Positions 43,235 to 55,379 of a DNA stretch of 64,000 bases are shown here, in pieces. Position 1 is the first letter of the stretch, and every line of letters begins with the position of its first letter. The stretch is taken from positions 35,001 through 99,000 of the forward strand of contig JBBHKE010002855.1 of the NCBI GenBank assembly GCA_037447655.1. The letters run 5' to 3'. Under the pieces are notes generated by a model. That model was not told where the DNA came from and did no database searches. It saw only the letters and a program-made list of their open reading frames with translations. The DNA comes from Zygnema cylindricum. Taxonomy: Eukaryota; Streptophyta; Zygnematophyceae; Zygnematales; Zygnemataceae. Both the position numbers and the translations under genes were made by a program.

Positions 43235-43926
43235 CCGGTTACATTGTGTCGTATTTTATTTTTAGGAAAGGGAAGAAGTCAAAAGAAGTCTTCGGAATAT
43301 TGTACGAACGCCTTTAATAAGAATTACAGAAAGGCCCTTTCACTTGCAACTTGAAAAACTGCCGAGCGACAAAAAAGCTGACGCGTATGTTTTAACGCCC
43401 TGGCCAATGGTCTTGCCAACTGGCAAGAACAAGAGAGAGCGACAAATGATGACGTCATGAAATGTCACAGACCGCACGTGATAGTCGAATACGGATTCTG
43501 AAGAGTTTCTCGTAGACACGTGGTGGAAGCCGTACAAGTGAGAAAGTTACAGCGCATCATTTTCGTAAGAAAAAAAACGTTATGAACAAGAACCCTACTG
43601 TTTCGTACAATTTTACCGTACAGATTTACCGTACAGAAGTATCTGAAAATCAGAATATTTCAAGTTGGTGAAATTTCAAACCGTAGAAAAAGCAATCGTA
43701 TTTAGATTTTCCTCTGCGAAAGATTATTCCGTACATGACGCATGTGCCAAAAATATTCCACAAAATCGAATCTTTTCCACCCACGTGGATACGGCGCCTA
43801 CGCCAAAAAAAAGGAAACATTATTTCACAAAAAAACTAAATAAAAAAATATATAAATGCACAAATCACCGATAACGAATGGAGCACAAGCGACCTCTTAT
43901 TTGACATCTAATGCACATAATATAGA
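43235..43926. other. No gene seen
   Basis: Intergenic; no supported exon on either strand. Confidence 0.4.
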
Positions 43927-43934
43927 GTTACTAC

Positions 43935-44769
43935 TAGTGTTGGGTATCGGGTAAATTCATATCGCGATAATCTCGATATTCAATATATCGAATATCGATT
44001 GAGATCCTCGATATATCGTACCGAGACCAACATTAATTTTCGCGATATATATCGCGATATATAGTATTTTTAAAATTTTATTATTTTATTTTTTTATATA
44101 ATATGTTATTTTAGCGAAAAAGTCAAATTGTCTAATACGCCACGTACGCCGTGATTTTCGTTCCGTGACTTAAAGGTAGACGCCGCAAAATGTAACCGAC
44201 AAAAAAGTACTAATTCTGAAATTGCAATGATTAATTATTTGGGGTATGGTTACACGAGGAGGTCTCTGTAATAGTACGGACAGCAAAATTTATGTATTAC
44301 AGAGGCCTCGGGTACATCGCGTATCTTTTGTCAAAAAGTTTTTCATACGTGTTCTGATATGAGTGGTTCCACGTAAGCTGACTACCAAATCTCAAAATCA
44401 TCGAATATCTGGAAACCGACCTTTTTCGTCTGGAAAATCGTACCTGCGTATGACGTACGTGTACTTCACAAGTGTACCTCGTCAATGTACCTCAAAGATC
44501 TCCTTCACTCTGCTGACTCTCAGGAAAAAACCGTATTTCTTTCCGGCAAAGATTTTACAGTCACTTTGTCCGAAGTCACGAGACTTTGAAAACCTGTGGG
44601 ATTTTTTTTTTATTTTTTTTTATTTCCTTCGATATATTGACGATACAATATATTGGCGATATATCGCGATGATTTGAAATTCGATATATCGAAGCGATAT
44701 ATCGATTATCGGGTACCTGAAATTCATATATATCGAATATCGGCAAACGGTCCTCGATACCCAACACTA
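43935..44769. mobile_element. hAT-type element, perfect 8-bp duplication interrupted by MITEs
   Basis: Starts TAGTGTTGGGTATCGGG, ends with the inverse CGATACCCAACACTA. Left flank GTTACTAC (43927-43934). The right copy of GTTACTAC is at 45757-45764, beyond two MITEs inserted at the element's terminal TA. Interior has many TCGATATATCG palindromes. No transposase. It provides an empty site for the Harbinger-like insertion in its relative at 46513-48171. Confidence 0.9.
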
Positions 44770-45260
44770 CACCGCGAATCGCTATTAGCGTACATGACGC
44801 TAATTGGGGTACCCCTTTTTTTGGGGCAAATTCTCAAATAGAATAAAGTACGCTAAATGTTTTTGCACGTTATTTGAGGTACCCCGCTCAATGCGGTTCA
44901 TAACTGTAATTTAGTTCCCTTTTAAATAGTGTGGTGTACGGACTGCCAGATCTGTACTATTCCGTACATTTTTAAATTTAAAAGTACAGAAAATATAATA
45001 ATATATAATTGCGTAAATATTTTCCGGCATACGCAGATGTCAAAAAAACGCGACGGCGTACGATTTGAACAGTTTCGTACATTAATATGTTTTGGTGTGG
45101 ACATATTATGTGCTGAAAATTTTTAAAAAGCAGCTTACAAATTAGAGTACATGATAAATTAGTATCATGGTGTACCCGAAAAAACACAATTTACCGTAAA
45201 GTACGCTAATTGTTTCATTACGCTATCTATTTCATTACGCTAATAGCGATTCACGGTGTA
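44768..45260. mobile_element. CACCG-ended MITE, first of a tandem pair
   Basis: 493 bp. TACACCGCGAATCGCTATTA … TAATAGCGATTCACGGTGTA. Interior includes GGGGTACCCCTTTTTTTGGG and TTTTAAATAGTGTG. About 95 percent identical by eye to 45264-45756. The small frames in both are not supported as genes. Confidence 0.88.
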
Positions 45261-45263
45261 CTG

Positions 45264-45756
45264 TACACCGCGAATCGCTATTAGCGTACATGACGCTAAT
45301 TGGGGTACCCCTTTTTTTGGGGCAAATTCTCAAATAGAATAAAGTACGCTAAATGTTTTTGCACGTTATTTGAGGTACCCCGCTCAATGCGGTTCATAAC
45401 TGTAATTTAGTTCCCTTTTAAATAGTGTGTTGTACGGCCTGCCATATCTGTACTATTTCGTACATATATAAATTTAAAAGTACAGAAAATATAATAATAT
45501 ATAATTGCGTAAAAATTTTCCGGCATACGCAGATGTCAAGAAAACGAGACGGCGTACGATTTGAACAGTTTCGTACATATACAGGTTTTAGTGTGGACAT
45601 ATTATGTGCTGAAAATTTTTACAAAGCAGTTTACAAATTAGAGTACATGATAAATTAGTATCATGGTGTACCCGAAAAAACACAATTTACCGTAAAGTAC
45701 GCTAATTGTTTCATTACGCTATCTATTTCATTACGCTAATAGCGATTCACGGTGTA
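45264..45756. mobile_element. CACCG-ended MITE, second of a tandem pair
   Basis: Same length, ends and interior as 44768-45260, separated from it by only CTG. The pair sits between the end of the hAT element and its right target duplication. Confidence 0.88.
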
Positions 45757-46645
45757 GTTACTACTTTTATTTCAATTTTTTGTCTGCATAATACTCATTT
45801 CATTAATCATAAAGTCGAATCTCCCCGATTTTGTGGCAAAGACAATAAATAGGACGTGGCGATTTTACCGGAAGTCAAAATTTGTCGTCTTCTGTACGAC
45901 CCAAATGGTACAGAACATGGAAGAGAAACAAACAAAAAAGATCCTACTCTAACTGGAATATTAATGCGGGCGGGGATTGTGTAGACCTGACGGTGGCCTT
46001 CACTGACACGTGTCTTCAACGTCTTTTCGCGTTGAGGGTTTCCGTACCATAACTAACTAATAGGTGTGCGTCCAATGCCACACCGCATCCAGGTTTGACG
46101 ATATGGTTTTAGGATGCGTACTATTTTACTAGTGTTGGGTATCGGGAAAATTCATATCGCGATAATTTCGATATCGATATATCGAGTATCGAATATCGAT
46201 TGAAGATACTCCTCGATATATCGTACCGGGACCAACATTATCCATCGCGATATATATCGCGATGCATAGTATTAATATTTTATATTATATGTTATTTTAC
46301 CTAAAATGACAAATTGTCTGATACGCCACGTACGACGTGATTTTCGTTCCGTGACTTAAAGGTAGACGCCGCAAAATGTAACCGACAAAAAAGTACTAAT
46401 TCTGTAATTCATATAATTACTTATTTAGTACGTAAAGAACTTCACATACGAAAAGCTCACACTAATTTAGTCAAAGTATGATCTGAAAAAAAAAAATTTG
46501 CAGACTTATTATTAGTGTTGGGTATCGGGTAAATTTATATCGCGATTATCTCGATATTCGATACATTGAATATCGATCGAGCAGGATCCTCGATATATAG
46601 TATCGAGACCAACATAAATCATCGCAATATATATCGCGATATATA

Positions 46646-46676
<31 letters not shown>

Positions 46677-47112
46677 GTATAATATGTTATTTTACCGAAA
46701 AAGTCAAATTGTCTAATACGCCACGTACGCCGTGATTTTCGTTCCGTGACTTAAATGTAGACGCCGCAAAATGTAACCGACAAAAAAGTACTAATTCTGA
46801 AATTGTAATGATTAATTATTTGGGGTATGGTTACACGAGGAGATCTCAGTAATAGTACGGACAGCAAAATTTTATGTATTAGGCCATTTCTCCATCAGGC
46901 GCCGACAGTAATCGTACGGATACGATTACTGGCAGTAATATTTAGGCCACTTCTCCATCAGGTCGTGTCAGCAAGGAATCTATTGCGTGCGTGCTTTCTT
47001 TTGATTGGATGTACGTAGATTCCCTGTTCTAAGGCGAGATTCGTCAAAGATTCCAAAAGTGAAATATCTAAAGTCGTATCCGTACAGCCAGCCGCAAAAT
47101 AAAATTACGGGA

Positions 47113-47260
47113 ATGTACAATTTGTACGTTCCTGTTTTGTCGTTGTACTAACGGTGTACAATTTCTACGTGCCTGTTTTGTCGTTGTGCTAACAGTGTAC
47201 AATTTCTACGTACCTGTTTTGTCGTTGTACTAACGGTGTACAATTTCTACGTTCTTTCTA
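47113..47260. repeat. 45-bp tandem repeat, about 3 copies
   Basis: CCTGTTTTGTCGTTGTACTA and GGTGTACAATTTCTACGT alternate three times. Inside the Harbinger-like element. Confidence 0.85.
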
Positions 47261-47449
47261 CAATTTCTACAATCCAAGCGCAACAAATTCCGAATGACGA
47301 TGGATGGTGGTGGAGGCGTCACGACACATTCTTCAACAAACTTTTAGTGCTGGTTTTCGTCGGATCTGATTCCTGCCTGTCCGAAGGCGCGTGGCAAATG
47401 TCCGATGGCGCGCAGCTCGTACGTCACCTTTCCACGCGTAAACGTTTTA

Positions 47450-47512
47450 CACGTCCGGTGATTGATGACTCTCCTCCCTGAGGAGAGTCAATAATCACTG
47501 GAGGACGTGACT
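47450..47512. repeat. Long hairpin in the Harbinger-like element
   Basis: CACGTCCGGTGATTGATGAC … then TCTCCTC CCTGA GGAGAGTCA … ATCACTGGAGGACGTG form a stem of roughly 27 bp with few mismatches and a loop of about 5 nt. Confidence 0.8.
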
Positions 47513-48384
47513 TCTTGCTTCGAAAAAACGTAATCGGACGGTCGACGTTGTCTCCCAGAAGTTTGGAGAATCTTGACGCGCCGACAGTAATGATGTTTAA
47601 AAAATGAAAAAAAAAACAGTAGCTACGAAAATGTACTTTTTCCAGTAATGAACCTCACTTTTCGCCTGATGGAGGTTCACCCTTACAGAGGCCTCGGGTA
47701 CATCGCGTATCTTTTGTCAGAAAGTTTTTCATACGTGTTCTGATATGAGTGGTTCCACGTAAGCTGACTACCAAATCTCAAAAATCATCGAATATCTCGA
47801 AACCGACCTTTTTCTTCTGGAAAATCGTACCTGCGTATGACGTACGTGTACTTCACAAGTGTACCTCGTCAATGTACCTCAGAGATCCCCTTCACTCTGC
47901 TGACTTTCAGGAAAAAACCGTATTTCTTTCCGGCAAAGATTTTACAGTCACTTTGTCCGAAGACACGAGACTTTGAAAACCTGTGAGATTTTTTTTTTAT
48001 TTTTTTTTTATTTCCTTCGATATATCGACGATACGATATATCGGTACGATATATTGGCGATATATCGCGATGATTTGAAATTCGATATATCGAAGCGATA
48101 TATCGATTATCGGGTACCTAAAATTCGATATATATCGAATATCGGCAAACGGTCCTCGATACCCAACACTACTTATTAATATAATTATTAATTATTTTTT
48201 GAAGAGTTAAAATGTGAATTTTTTTTATTATATTTAGTGTTTATTTTTTGAAGTGTACAAAATGTGAATTTTTATTATTATTTTTATTAATTCTTTCAAA
48301 ATGTGAATTTATATTATTATGTTTATTAATTATTGTTTGAAGTGTACAAAATGTGAAAGTTTATTATTATTTTTATTAATTTGG

Positions 48385-48515
48385 AGTAGCAGTAGCTACA
48401 ACTACCACCTGCAGTAGCTACAACTACCACCTGCAGTATCACTAGAACTACCAGCTGCAGTAGCACTAGTACTGGCAACAGCAGTAGTACTAGAAGCAGT
48501 AGCAAGAATAGTTAT
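48385..48515. repeat. CAGTAGCTACAACTACCACC minisatellite
   Basis: Tandem 24-bp-like units, degrading into CAGTAGTACTAGAAG, inside the outer hAT element. Confidence 0.8.
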
Positions 48516-48708
48516 ATATTTTTTTTAAAAAGCCTCGATATATCGACGATACAATATATCGGCGATATATCGCGATATTTAGCTTTTCGATATATCGAGG
48601 CGATATATCGATCATCGGGTACCTGAAATTCGATACATATCGAATATCGGCAAATGGTCCTCGATACCCAACACTACATTTTATTTTCGATATGAAGGGG
48701 CAATCCCA

Positions 48709-49225
48709 TACACCGCGAATCGTAATTAGAGTAAAGAAAAAATTAGAGTAAAAAAAGTAAAAAATAATAATTAGAGTTATGAACTCTAATTTGTGTGATA
48801 TATCTTTTTCAAAAAGGAAATTTACTCTAATTTTTCAATAACTCTAATTTGGGCGTAAATTCGGGCGCTGAATATATCTATTGTAAATTAAGTACAAATA
48901 CAGAATCTGGCAAAACGTACAATTTCACGTCATTATGACGTTAACAATACGCGGTTTGTTAAAACGCAGTTACATGAAAACGGCCTGTTCTAAATCATTA
49001 TTTGTACTTTATTACTAAATAAATTACAGTTTTGCACGGTCAGACACCGATCGTACGCCACACTATTTAAAACAACATTGTATTAGAGTTATTAACGCTC
49101 ATTCAAAAAGTACCTTAAATAACGTAAAGAATAATTTAGAATAATGTACTCTATTTATAGTGATATAGTCCAAAATTTGGGGTGACGGAATTAGCGTACC
49201 TAACTCTAATTAAGATAGCGGTGTA
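48709..49225. mobile_element. Long CACCG-ended MITE
   Basis: About 517 bp. TACACCGCGAATCGTAATTA at the left; right end TAATTAAGATAGCGGTGTA is less preserved. Sub-family of 27264-27883. Confidence 0.75.
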
Positions 49226-50020
49226 GTTGTTCAAATCGTATTATACTCACGATTCAAACGTGTGAATAATACGTAGAAATCGGAGAGGTCGATTTGAAAA
49301 AATAGTTAGTGATTGCGAATCCGTACGATTCCGTACATGTAAAAAAATAAATTTTTACATGTACCACAGTTTGTACATTTTTCGTACATTTTCCGTCTCT
49401 AATCGTAATAGTCCGTACATTTCAGTACAATTCTGTACATTTCCGTAAAATTTCTGTTCAGTTTGCCGGACAAAAAGTACTACTAAGTGCAACTTATCTT
49501 TTGGTCAAAGTCTGTACATTTTCGTACAAAACCGTACACTTACCGTAAAATACCGTACACTTTGTGTAAATTGGCCGTTCAGTTTACTGAACAAAAAGTA
49601 GATCTCGTTTTTTTGCTATTTTTTCAAAAGTCACGAATAATACGTAAAAATCAGAAAAAATGAAAAAATCGAGCGATTTTAACAACTATGGGCAATCTGC
49701 TACAGTGCTATTCGTAAAGTACAATTCGACAAGAGGGACTTTCTAAGAATGTTAAGTTCCATTGTGAAACGGCGATCTCAGTTATATTGAGCGCTGTAAG
49801 ATATGAGTTGAGTCAACCACGTTTTGTTTCAGATTTAGTATGTTCGGTTTTGGTCGCGTGGGTTTTCAGTGTAACGATTCTGAAACAGTTAGGTAGCGCG
49901 TACGTTATTTCGTTTCGTGAAATGTATGGTGACTGTTGCATCCGTTGTACTTTTGTATTACGTACGTTTAGATGTACCTTTCGTTTTCGTTTCAAAGTAC
50001 TCAATGCCGTATAGGGCAGG
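49226..50020. other. No gene seen
   Basis: Contains repeated GTACATTTCCGTA-like words around 49330-49600, similar to interior blocks of the hAT elements. The 75-codon frame at 49787-50014 has no recognisable domain. Confidence 0.4.
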
Positions 50021-50028
50021 GAAAAAAA

Positions 50029-50487
50029 TGTTGTTGTGTATCACTAGGGTTTTGTTGATATCCAATATTTCCCTTTTTTTTAGCTTACCGATAATCGATA
50101 TAATGGCACGGCATATCCGTACCGGTTTTATCGCGATAAAAAACTAACAACAGCGGTATTCTATCGAGATAACAACGGTACCGATAACTATCGACGATAA
50201 TTGTACGTTTTTTCGAACAATTATAATGATATTTGTCCGTACTAAACTCCCGTTATACAAAGTATAGAACAGATTGTCATATGTGGCATGCCACGCTATA
50301 TAAAGTCAAAATATAATACGATATTTTATAAAGTACTATTAGATATCGTACTACATTTTTTTCTACTTATCGCCGATAAGAAATATGTCAATCTCAGAGC
50401 AAAATATCGACAACCCTCACCGTTGGATTACCGATAGCTATCGGTATCGTTTTATCGCGATAAGTTTCTTGCCGATACACAACACTA
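50029..50487. mobile_element. Short hAT-type element
   Basis: Left end TGTTGTTGTGTATCAC (worn), right end inverse of TAGTGTTGTGTATCGG. Flanks GAAAAAAA / GAAAAAAG match 7 of 8. Interior has the TATCGCGATA blocks of the family. Confidence 0.72.
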
Positions 50488-50495
50488 GAAAAAAG

Positions 50496-51330
50496 CTATC
50501 TTTTATGTGGGAAAACATCTCCGTTGAAATATATTTTTCTTCTCCTATAATTGCTTCCTCCATTCTGTCCATATCTTGGCTCCACATTTGTAATGTATTC
50601 TACTTCATTTATTTGTATCGATCCTTCAAGTGGTATTCCAGCTTTTGTGCTCTTTAAGAGTGTTTTAAGGTGGCAAGTGATGCCGCCATGGGGGGGAAAA
50701 GAAGAAATCTTCCACAACTCCTTCGCCGACCGTGGCTCCTCAATCGGATCCACTCGATCTTCCAAATCTAGTAGATTTGCTAAATCCAGCATATTCATCT
50801 CTTGTAACACTAATCACTATACACAGTGTACCGAACTTCGAAATTAAACTAATAAATCTCAAGAGAACCGTATGAGAGGACCAAAATTAGCAGACCTTTT
50901 TGATGCCCGCATTATAGGAAAATATCGACTCTGATACAAAAGCAACCATCGGAGCTGAGGATTTTCGCAGATGCCCCATCTTGCAAACCTTGGAGAAGAT
51001 AGTAACAAGTCCGAGAGCAGTTTTACGGTTGGAAATGTTGCACGCCAATTCCATCACGGAGTGTTTTTCGTTTAGCGTCTAAACACAAATCGGTAATATT
51101 TTGAACAATCTTTATTTTATCGAACCCGATTTGTTTAAGCCGTTCGCGGTCGTCCCAATCCATTCACCGAAAATGTAATTTGAAAAGAGAAAATAGTACA
51201 CGACGCTGCACATGTACCTTTTATCATCGAGCCCATGTTGAATGACCGCGAAGTAAATTTGGCAATTCGATAAGATTGCACGCACGTCCTTGCGGGGGTT
51301 GTCTATTACCACAACGTTTCTCAAATTAGC
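50496..51330 (-). other. Candidate remnant of an unidentified spliced gene
   Basis: Minus-strand pieces of ordinary amino-acid composition: 51324-51112 (NPRKDVRAILSNCQIYF), about 51060-50905 (SVMELACNISNRKTALGL) and 50810-50496 (LDLANLLDLEDRVDPIEE, LKTLLKSTKAG, EVEYITNVEPRYG). They lie in order on one strand. I recognise no family and could not fix splice sites or phases, so this may be a host gene fragment or part of a transposon. Confidence 0.3.
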
Positions 51331-51779
51331 GACGGTTTAAGTCGTAATCGCGATTGCACACGGCGTCGAAAAAGCCAAGATTTGTCAAGTACGTTACTTC
51401 AAAAGTTGTGCTCAACGAAAAGGCTCCCGATCATCAAAGTAAAAACTATGGTCGAAAACAATGGCGATCTGCGAGCTCTTTTTTTCTGATTACTTTACCT
51501 TTTTTACCACATACCTCAAACACTTTACCGGTGCAGAAAGTGCACGGATTCCGTTCTTTGAGCCGTTACGATGGATCATACTCGAGACCATTTTTTAATA
51601 TATTTTTTTTTTGAGGTAAAGCCATTAAGTTCAAGATATCAAGGGGAGCTAAATTTTGGCCTTATCCATTTAGTCTTACAAAAATTTGCAAATGCCAGTA
51701 TGTCCCCCCTACTGTCTACCCTTACGATCTTCAAATTCCTCTCGGATTGTCACCTCATCTTATGGAATCCAATTTTTCT

Positions 51780-52620
51780 TTCGGTAACTAGACTATCGAC
51801 TTTCTTGGGTAATCATCAATCTCTGAGTTTGTGGAACGTTGACGAGATTCCTTATACCGACAAAAATGTCTAAAAATATAATGTGATCTTGTTGTTATCA
51901 AATTTTTCTTGAAGTAGTTGTTGACGACCGGCTCATCCAATTCTATGGTCCAATCAGTATATATTAGGATGACGTGAACATTGGCCATAGTAGTTTGCTT
52001 TTTGACCATTAATGTACGTATGTTTTTGACTAACAATTTATGCGTACATATGTGATGAGATCCTCCTGAATCAACAATCCATTTACTATTGTCAACTTAT
52101 TACCATGGACATATTCAAATACATAAAAGGTGATGGCTTAATTATGGAGACAGTTGGTAGAGATGTTTGATACACAGTGATTTTTTTATGTTTTAAAGCC
52201 ATTGCGGCCACAATCGCAACTTTGTGTGGCGACGTGTCTCTGGTAACCGTAAAAGTAGCTTTGTCTCGTGTCATGTAAGCAATTTGTTGCCATATGGCCG
52301 TTTTTGTAACATTTGTAACATGTCACAATTGAGTCGTTTTTATCAATTGGACCTCTAAGAGTCCTTACTTGATCTTTCACCCTTAATATACCTTTTTGTG
52401 TCACTTTAGTACCCACTCTTTTGTGGAGTGCGTTTAGATTGGAGGATGAGAGTGTGCTCATATTCAAAATTCAACATCAAGACCCGCTTCGACCTCATTT
52501 TCTATCTTTCTCTTCGATTTTATTACAATTGATTGCCAAATCTGAAGTAGTCCTCCTTCTACCCTACAATATATTTTTAACATTGGTTAACCTATCTAGG
52601 CGTGACAAGTAGAGCGATAA
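51780..52620 (-). pseudogene. Copia-type gag/protease remnant
   Basis: Minus strand. 52467-52186 contains a CCHC zinc knuckle, CYKCYKNGHMATNC (CX2CX4HX4C), the nucleocapsid mark of Ty1/copia gag. Downstream, near 52085-52040, is KWIVDSGGSHHICTH, the copia protease signature (DSGAS/T, here DSGGS, followed by HH). Frames are broken between and after. No LTR or integrase seen. Orientation is opposite to the pol remnant at 53.8 kb, so these are two different insertions. Confidence 0.78.
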
Positions 52621-53369
52621 CTATCTCTTGACACATGGATACTACTTCATCAATCTGGTTAAATGCGGGTGTTAGTTTATATATCAAGAGACACTTGCAT
52701 GTGCCACACTTAGAACACCTCAAGAACAACCTTTTTTATTTACTCGTCAATGATCACACACAAACGTATGATCACTTGAAAAACAATGCCCAAAATTTAC
52801 ACGCAGGTAAGGTGAACAAAACACAAACATTGTTCAAAATATGAGCTAACTACACAAAGCATACATAGCTGACTAAGCACTTCGATCACCGACTAACCTC
52901 ACAATTTTAGCCAAGACGAAAAGTCACAACAGAGGCCATGCCTAGCTACCAACTAGTTTTACACTTACCGCTAAAATAACATTATATCTTCGCGAATTAC
53001 TTTTTTTAGTTAATAACATAAATTATTAAAAGAGAGATTGTAGTGTATATATTTGCACAACAAAATTTTCGTTATCAAGTTGGGTTCTACAAAATCGATG
53101 TTAAACTGTGGCCTAATAGTGAGCTAGCCGATCATGGTTAATGATATAAAAATAATAAATTGTCAATATTAAGGGTCAGGTTCCATCAGGAGGTGTCCCT
53201 AATTGTACGGACAACTTTACTGGTTGTAATATTTAGGACGAGTTGCTATTAGGATACAAGCTTTTGCTTGAGTATTATGTTATGAGTGGCACCACGTAAG
53301 CTCAAAAGTAGACATTGAAAATTGTCAAATATTTTACAAACCGACCAATTTCAATGTAAAATTTGTATT
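52621..53369. other. No gene seen
   Basis: Mixed A/T-rich sequence, possibly decayed Copia flank. At about 53175-53230 there is a GGTTCCATCAGGAGGTGTCC block like the ends of the TTA-flanked element at 46882. Confidence 0.4.
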
Positions 53370-53745
53370 GTTGGGTAACGGGAATAAATGTATCGTGATA
53401 AAACTGATAACGACAATTATCAGTTGCCGAATGATGAGGGGTCCCAATATATCGCTCCGAAACCAACAATTTTTTTATTGTTGATGAGTGTAAGAAATAC
53501 AATATACTATATAATTGTACTTTATTTTATATTGTATTGTATTTTGCACATTGTATAGTATGACATGCCACGTTATGATGTTCGTTAAAAAACAGTACAA
53601 GTGTACGGTGTGAACCGTTCAATTATAGCCTATAACTATTTGTTCTGATTTCAATCGGTAATCCATCATGAGAATTTCCTTGCCGATATGTCGAACCATA
53701 TCGGTAGGTCCAAAAAGATGACATATCAGTTATCAGCGCTGTTGT
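53370..53745. mobile_element. Decayed hAT-type element
   Basis: TTGTTGGGTAACGGGAATAA and ATCGTGATAAAACTGATAAC at the left, TATCAGTTATCAGCGCTGTT at the right. Worn relatives of the hAT ends; no target duplication recognisable. Confidence 0.5.
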
Positions 53746-53847
53746 TCAAATCGTCCGATTTTTTCATTTTTTCCAATTTCTACGCATAATTCGTGACTTC
53801 TGAAAAAATCGCAAAAAAACGGGAAGTTTTTTCTTTCCGGCAGGTGA

Positions 53848-54874
53848 CATTTTAGTAATCATTATTATTTACGTTGATGATTTAATCCTTGCTGGTCCCA
53901 GTAAATCGGAAATTAACAAAGTCAAGGTCATGTTAGCGTCCTATTGGCCAATGCCTGATTTAGGTGGCCTTGATTACTGTTTAGGTATTAGCATTACAAA
54001 GAATAGGTCAAAACAATTATTACAGATGAGTGAAGAACATTATATTGTTGATCTTTTAGATACCTTTGGCATGTCCGATTGTAATCCTGTCTCTACTCCT
54101 CTTGATCCCAATACCACACTTAGAAAAGAAGTCTCCGATGGGAATGCCCAAGGAGAAGTAGGGTCCCTCTACTGGTCTATTGTGGGAAAATTGATGTATG
54201 CCATGTTTGGGTCTCGTCCGGACATTTGCATTGCTCTGTTCATCTTATCCCAATTTTCCCATTGTGCGACTCCCACTCATCTCGATGCGGCAAAACGAGT
54301 TCTTAGATACCTAAAAGGCACCAAACATCTTCGCCTCACATTTTCTCCCCCTCCTTCAACTTCCCCATCGTCTTCTTCCTCTCATTCTTTTTCTCTTCCT
54401 GATTCCTCTCTTGTTGGATTTTGTGATGTGGACTAGGGGAATCAAACTGATGAACGCCGCTCTATTTTTGGGGTTTGTTTCTCACTTGGTGGTGGTCTTG
54501 TCTCATGGTCGTCTCGAAAATAACAAACCGTTGCTCTCTCATCTACCGAAGCCGAGTACATGGCTGGTACCTCTGCCACTAAAACTGCCATTTGGCTTCG
54601 TCGCCTTCTCACTGACTTTTCCTTTCATCAAACTACTCCCACTCCTATCTTTTGTGATTCTCAAGGGGCTCTCGCCCACATGAAAAATCCTATCCACCAT
54701 ACACGAACGAAGCATATCGATATACAATATCATTTTACGCTTGAAAAAATTGTGGACGGTATGGTCTATTTTTCTCATTGCTCTACCTTTAATCAACTTG
54801 CCGACTTTCTTACCAAACCTCTTCCTCGCCCTTCCTTCGACAAACATATTCTCTCTTCCGGCCTACGTGGCTAA
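53848..54874 (+). pseudogene. Copia-type pol: reverse transcriptase end and RNase H, two stops
   Basis: Opens with VIIIIYVDDLILAG (catalytic YVDD), then LDYCLGISIT, LLDTFGMSDCNPVSTPLD, VGKLMYAMFGSRPDIC and AAKRVLRYLKGT, all classic Ty1/copia. RNase H follows in the same frame: GFCDVD, then TAG (54434-54436) where the family has Trp. A second stop, TAA near 54520, falls inside SRKQTVALSSTEAEY. After that LRRLLTDF, CDSQGALAHMKNPIHHTRTK and FLTKPLPR run to TAA at 54874. Only the two nonsense changes break the frame, so death is fairly recent. The 5' part (gag, integrase) is missing upstream of 53.8 kb. Confidence 0.9.
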
Positions 54875-54890
54875 AACTTTATGCTTTAAT

Positions 54891-54903
54891 CGAGGGGGGG
54901 TAT
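54891..54903 (+). other. Polypurine tract of the Copia element
   Basis: CGAGGGGGGGTAT directly after the pol stop and just before the presumed 3' LTR start TGGAATTCG. Confidence 0.7.
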
Positions 54904-55300
54904 TGGAATTCGATATCCCACTTACTATTAAACCACGATGTTTTAGTTAGTTCTTTCATTATGATTAAAGTCCTAGAACACTAAGTCTTAAGTGTACCAC
55001 TTTAATTAGTGTCCATGTACTTGTTGTACCTTACTTGTAAATGATGTTTTAGCGTAGAAAGATTCCCACAAACTTTTGGAATCTTTTTAACTAGTTGTAC
55101 CTCCACTTCTAGATATACCTAGAATAGTTCCACTTATTGGATGTACTTAGATTAGTCGTACCTCCACTATTGTGTAGTGCGTCTTACATGTTTGAGTTCA
55201 ACTATAAAACTCAAACATCTCATTGTCTTTTTTGATCAATTATTATTGAACTTGAGTTCACGACAGTCACATTTGTTCTTACTGTCTTTTACCTTTTGTC
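54904..55300 (+). repeat. Candidate 3' LTR of the Copia element
   Basis: Starts TGGAATTCGATATCCC right after the polypurine tract. Contains a TATA-like ACTATAAAACTC near 55200. The right limit is a guess: no second LTR is in the window to compare with. Confidence 0.5.
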
Positions 55301-55379
55301 CCCTTTATGTACGTTGTACTCTTTCCTGTTCCTTTGCCTTAAATCCATTTTCTTTGTTATGGCCGCTAATCTATTAGGT

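Larger units (their letters stand above)
46882..47682. mobile_element. Harbinger-like TIR element with TTA duplication
   Basis: Left end GGCCATTTCTCCATCAGGCG, right end inverse GGGTGAACCTCCATCAGGCG, flanked by TTA (46879-46881 and 47683-47685). A 3-bp TTA/TAA duplication is the PIF/Harbinger habit. The related hAT copy at about 44300 has the single TTA, i.e. the unoccupied site. Contains a 45-bp tandem repeat and a long hairpin, no transposase. Confidence 0.82.
46513..48171. mobile_element. Inner hAT-type element
   Basis: Starts TAGTGTTGGGTATCGGG, ends CGATACCCAACACTA. Flanks CTTATTAT / CTTATTAA match 7 of 8. It lies wholly inside 46130-48676. Apart from an 801-bp insert it aligns with 43935-44769. 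Confidence 0.85.
46130..48676. mobile_element. Outer hAT-type element of a three-level nest
   Basis: Starts TAGTGTTGGGTATCGGG and ends CGATACCCAACACTA at 48676. Flanks TATTTTAC / CATTTTAT match 6 of 8, a worn target duplication. Without the inner insertion it would be about 0.9 kb. Confidence 0.75.

Noticed and set aside
44922-45658. Pairs of similar small frames in both MITEs
   Set aside because: They repeat only because the MITEs are near-identical copies; no start context, motif or length to suggest a gene.
47450-47512. Long hairpin as a possible microRNA precursor
   Set aside because: Stem is inside a TIR transposon and too short-looped to be typical of plant precursors; no evidence of transcription.
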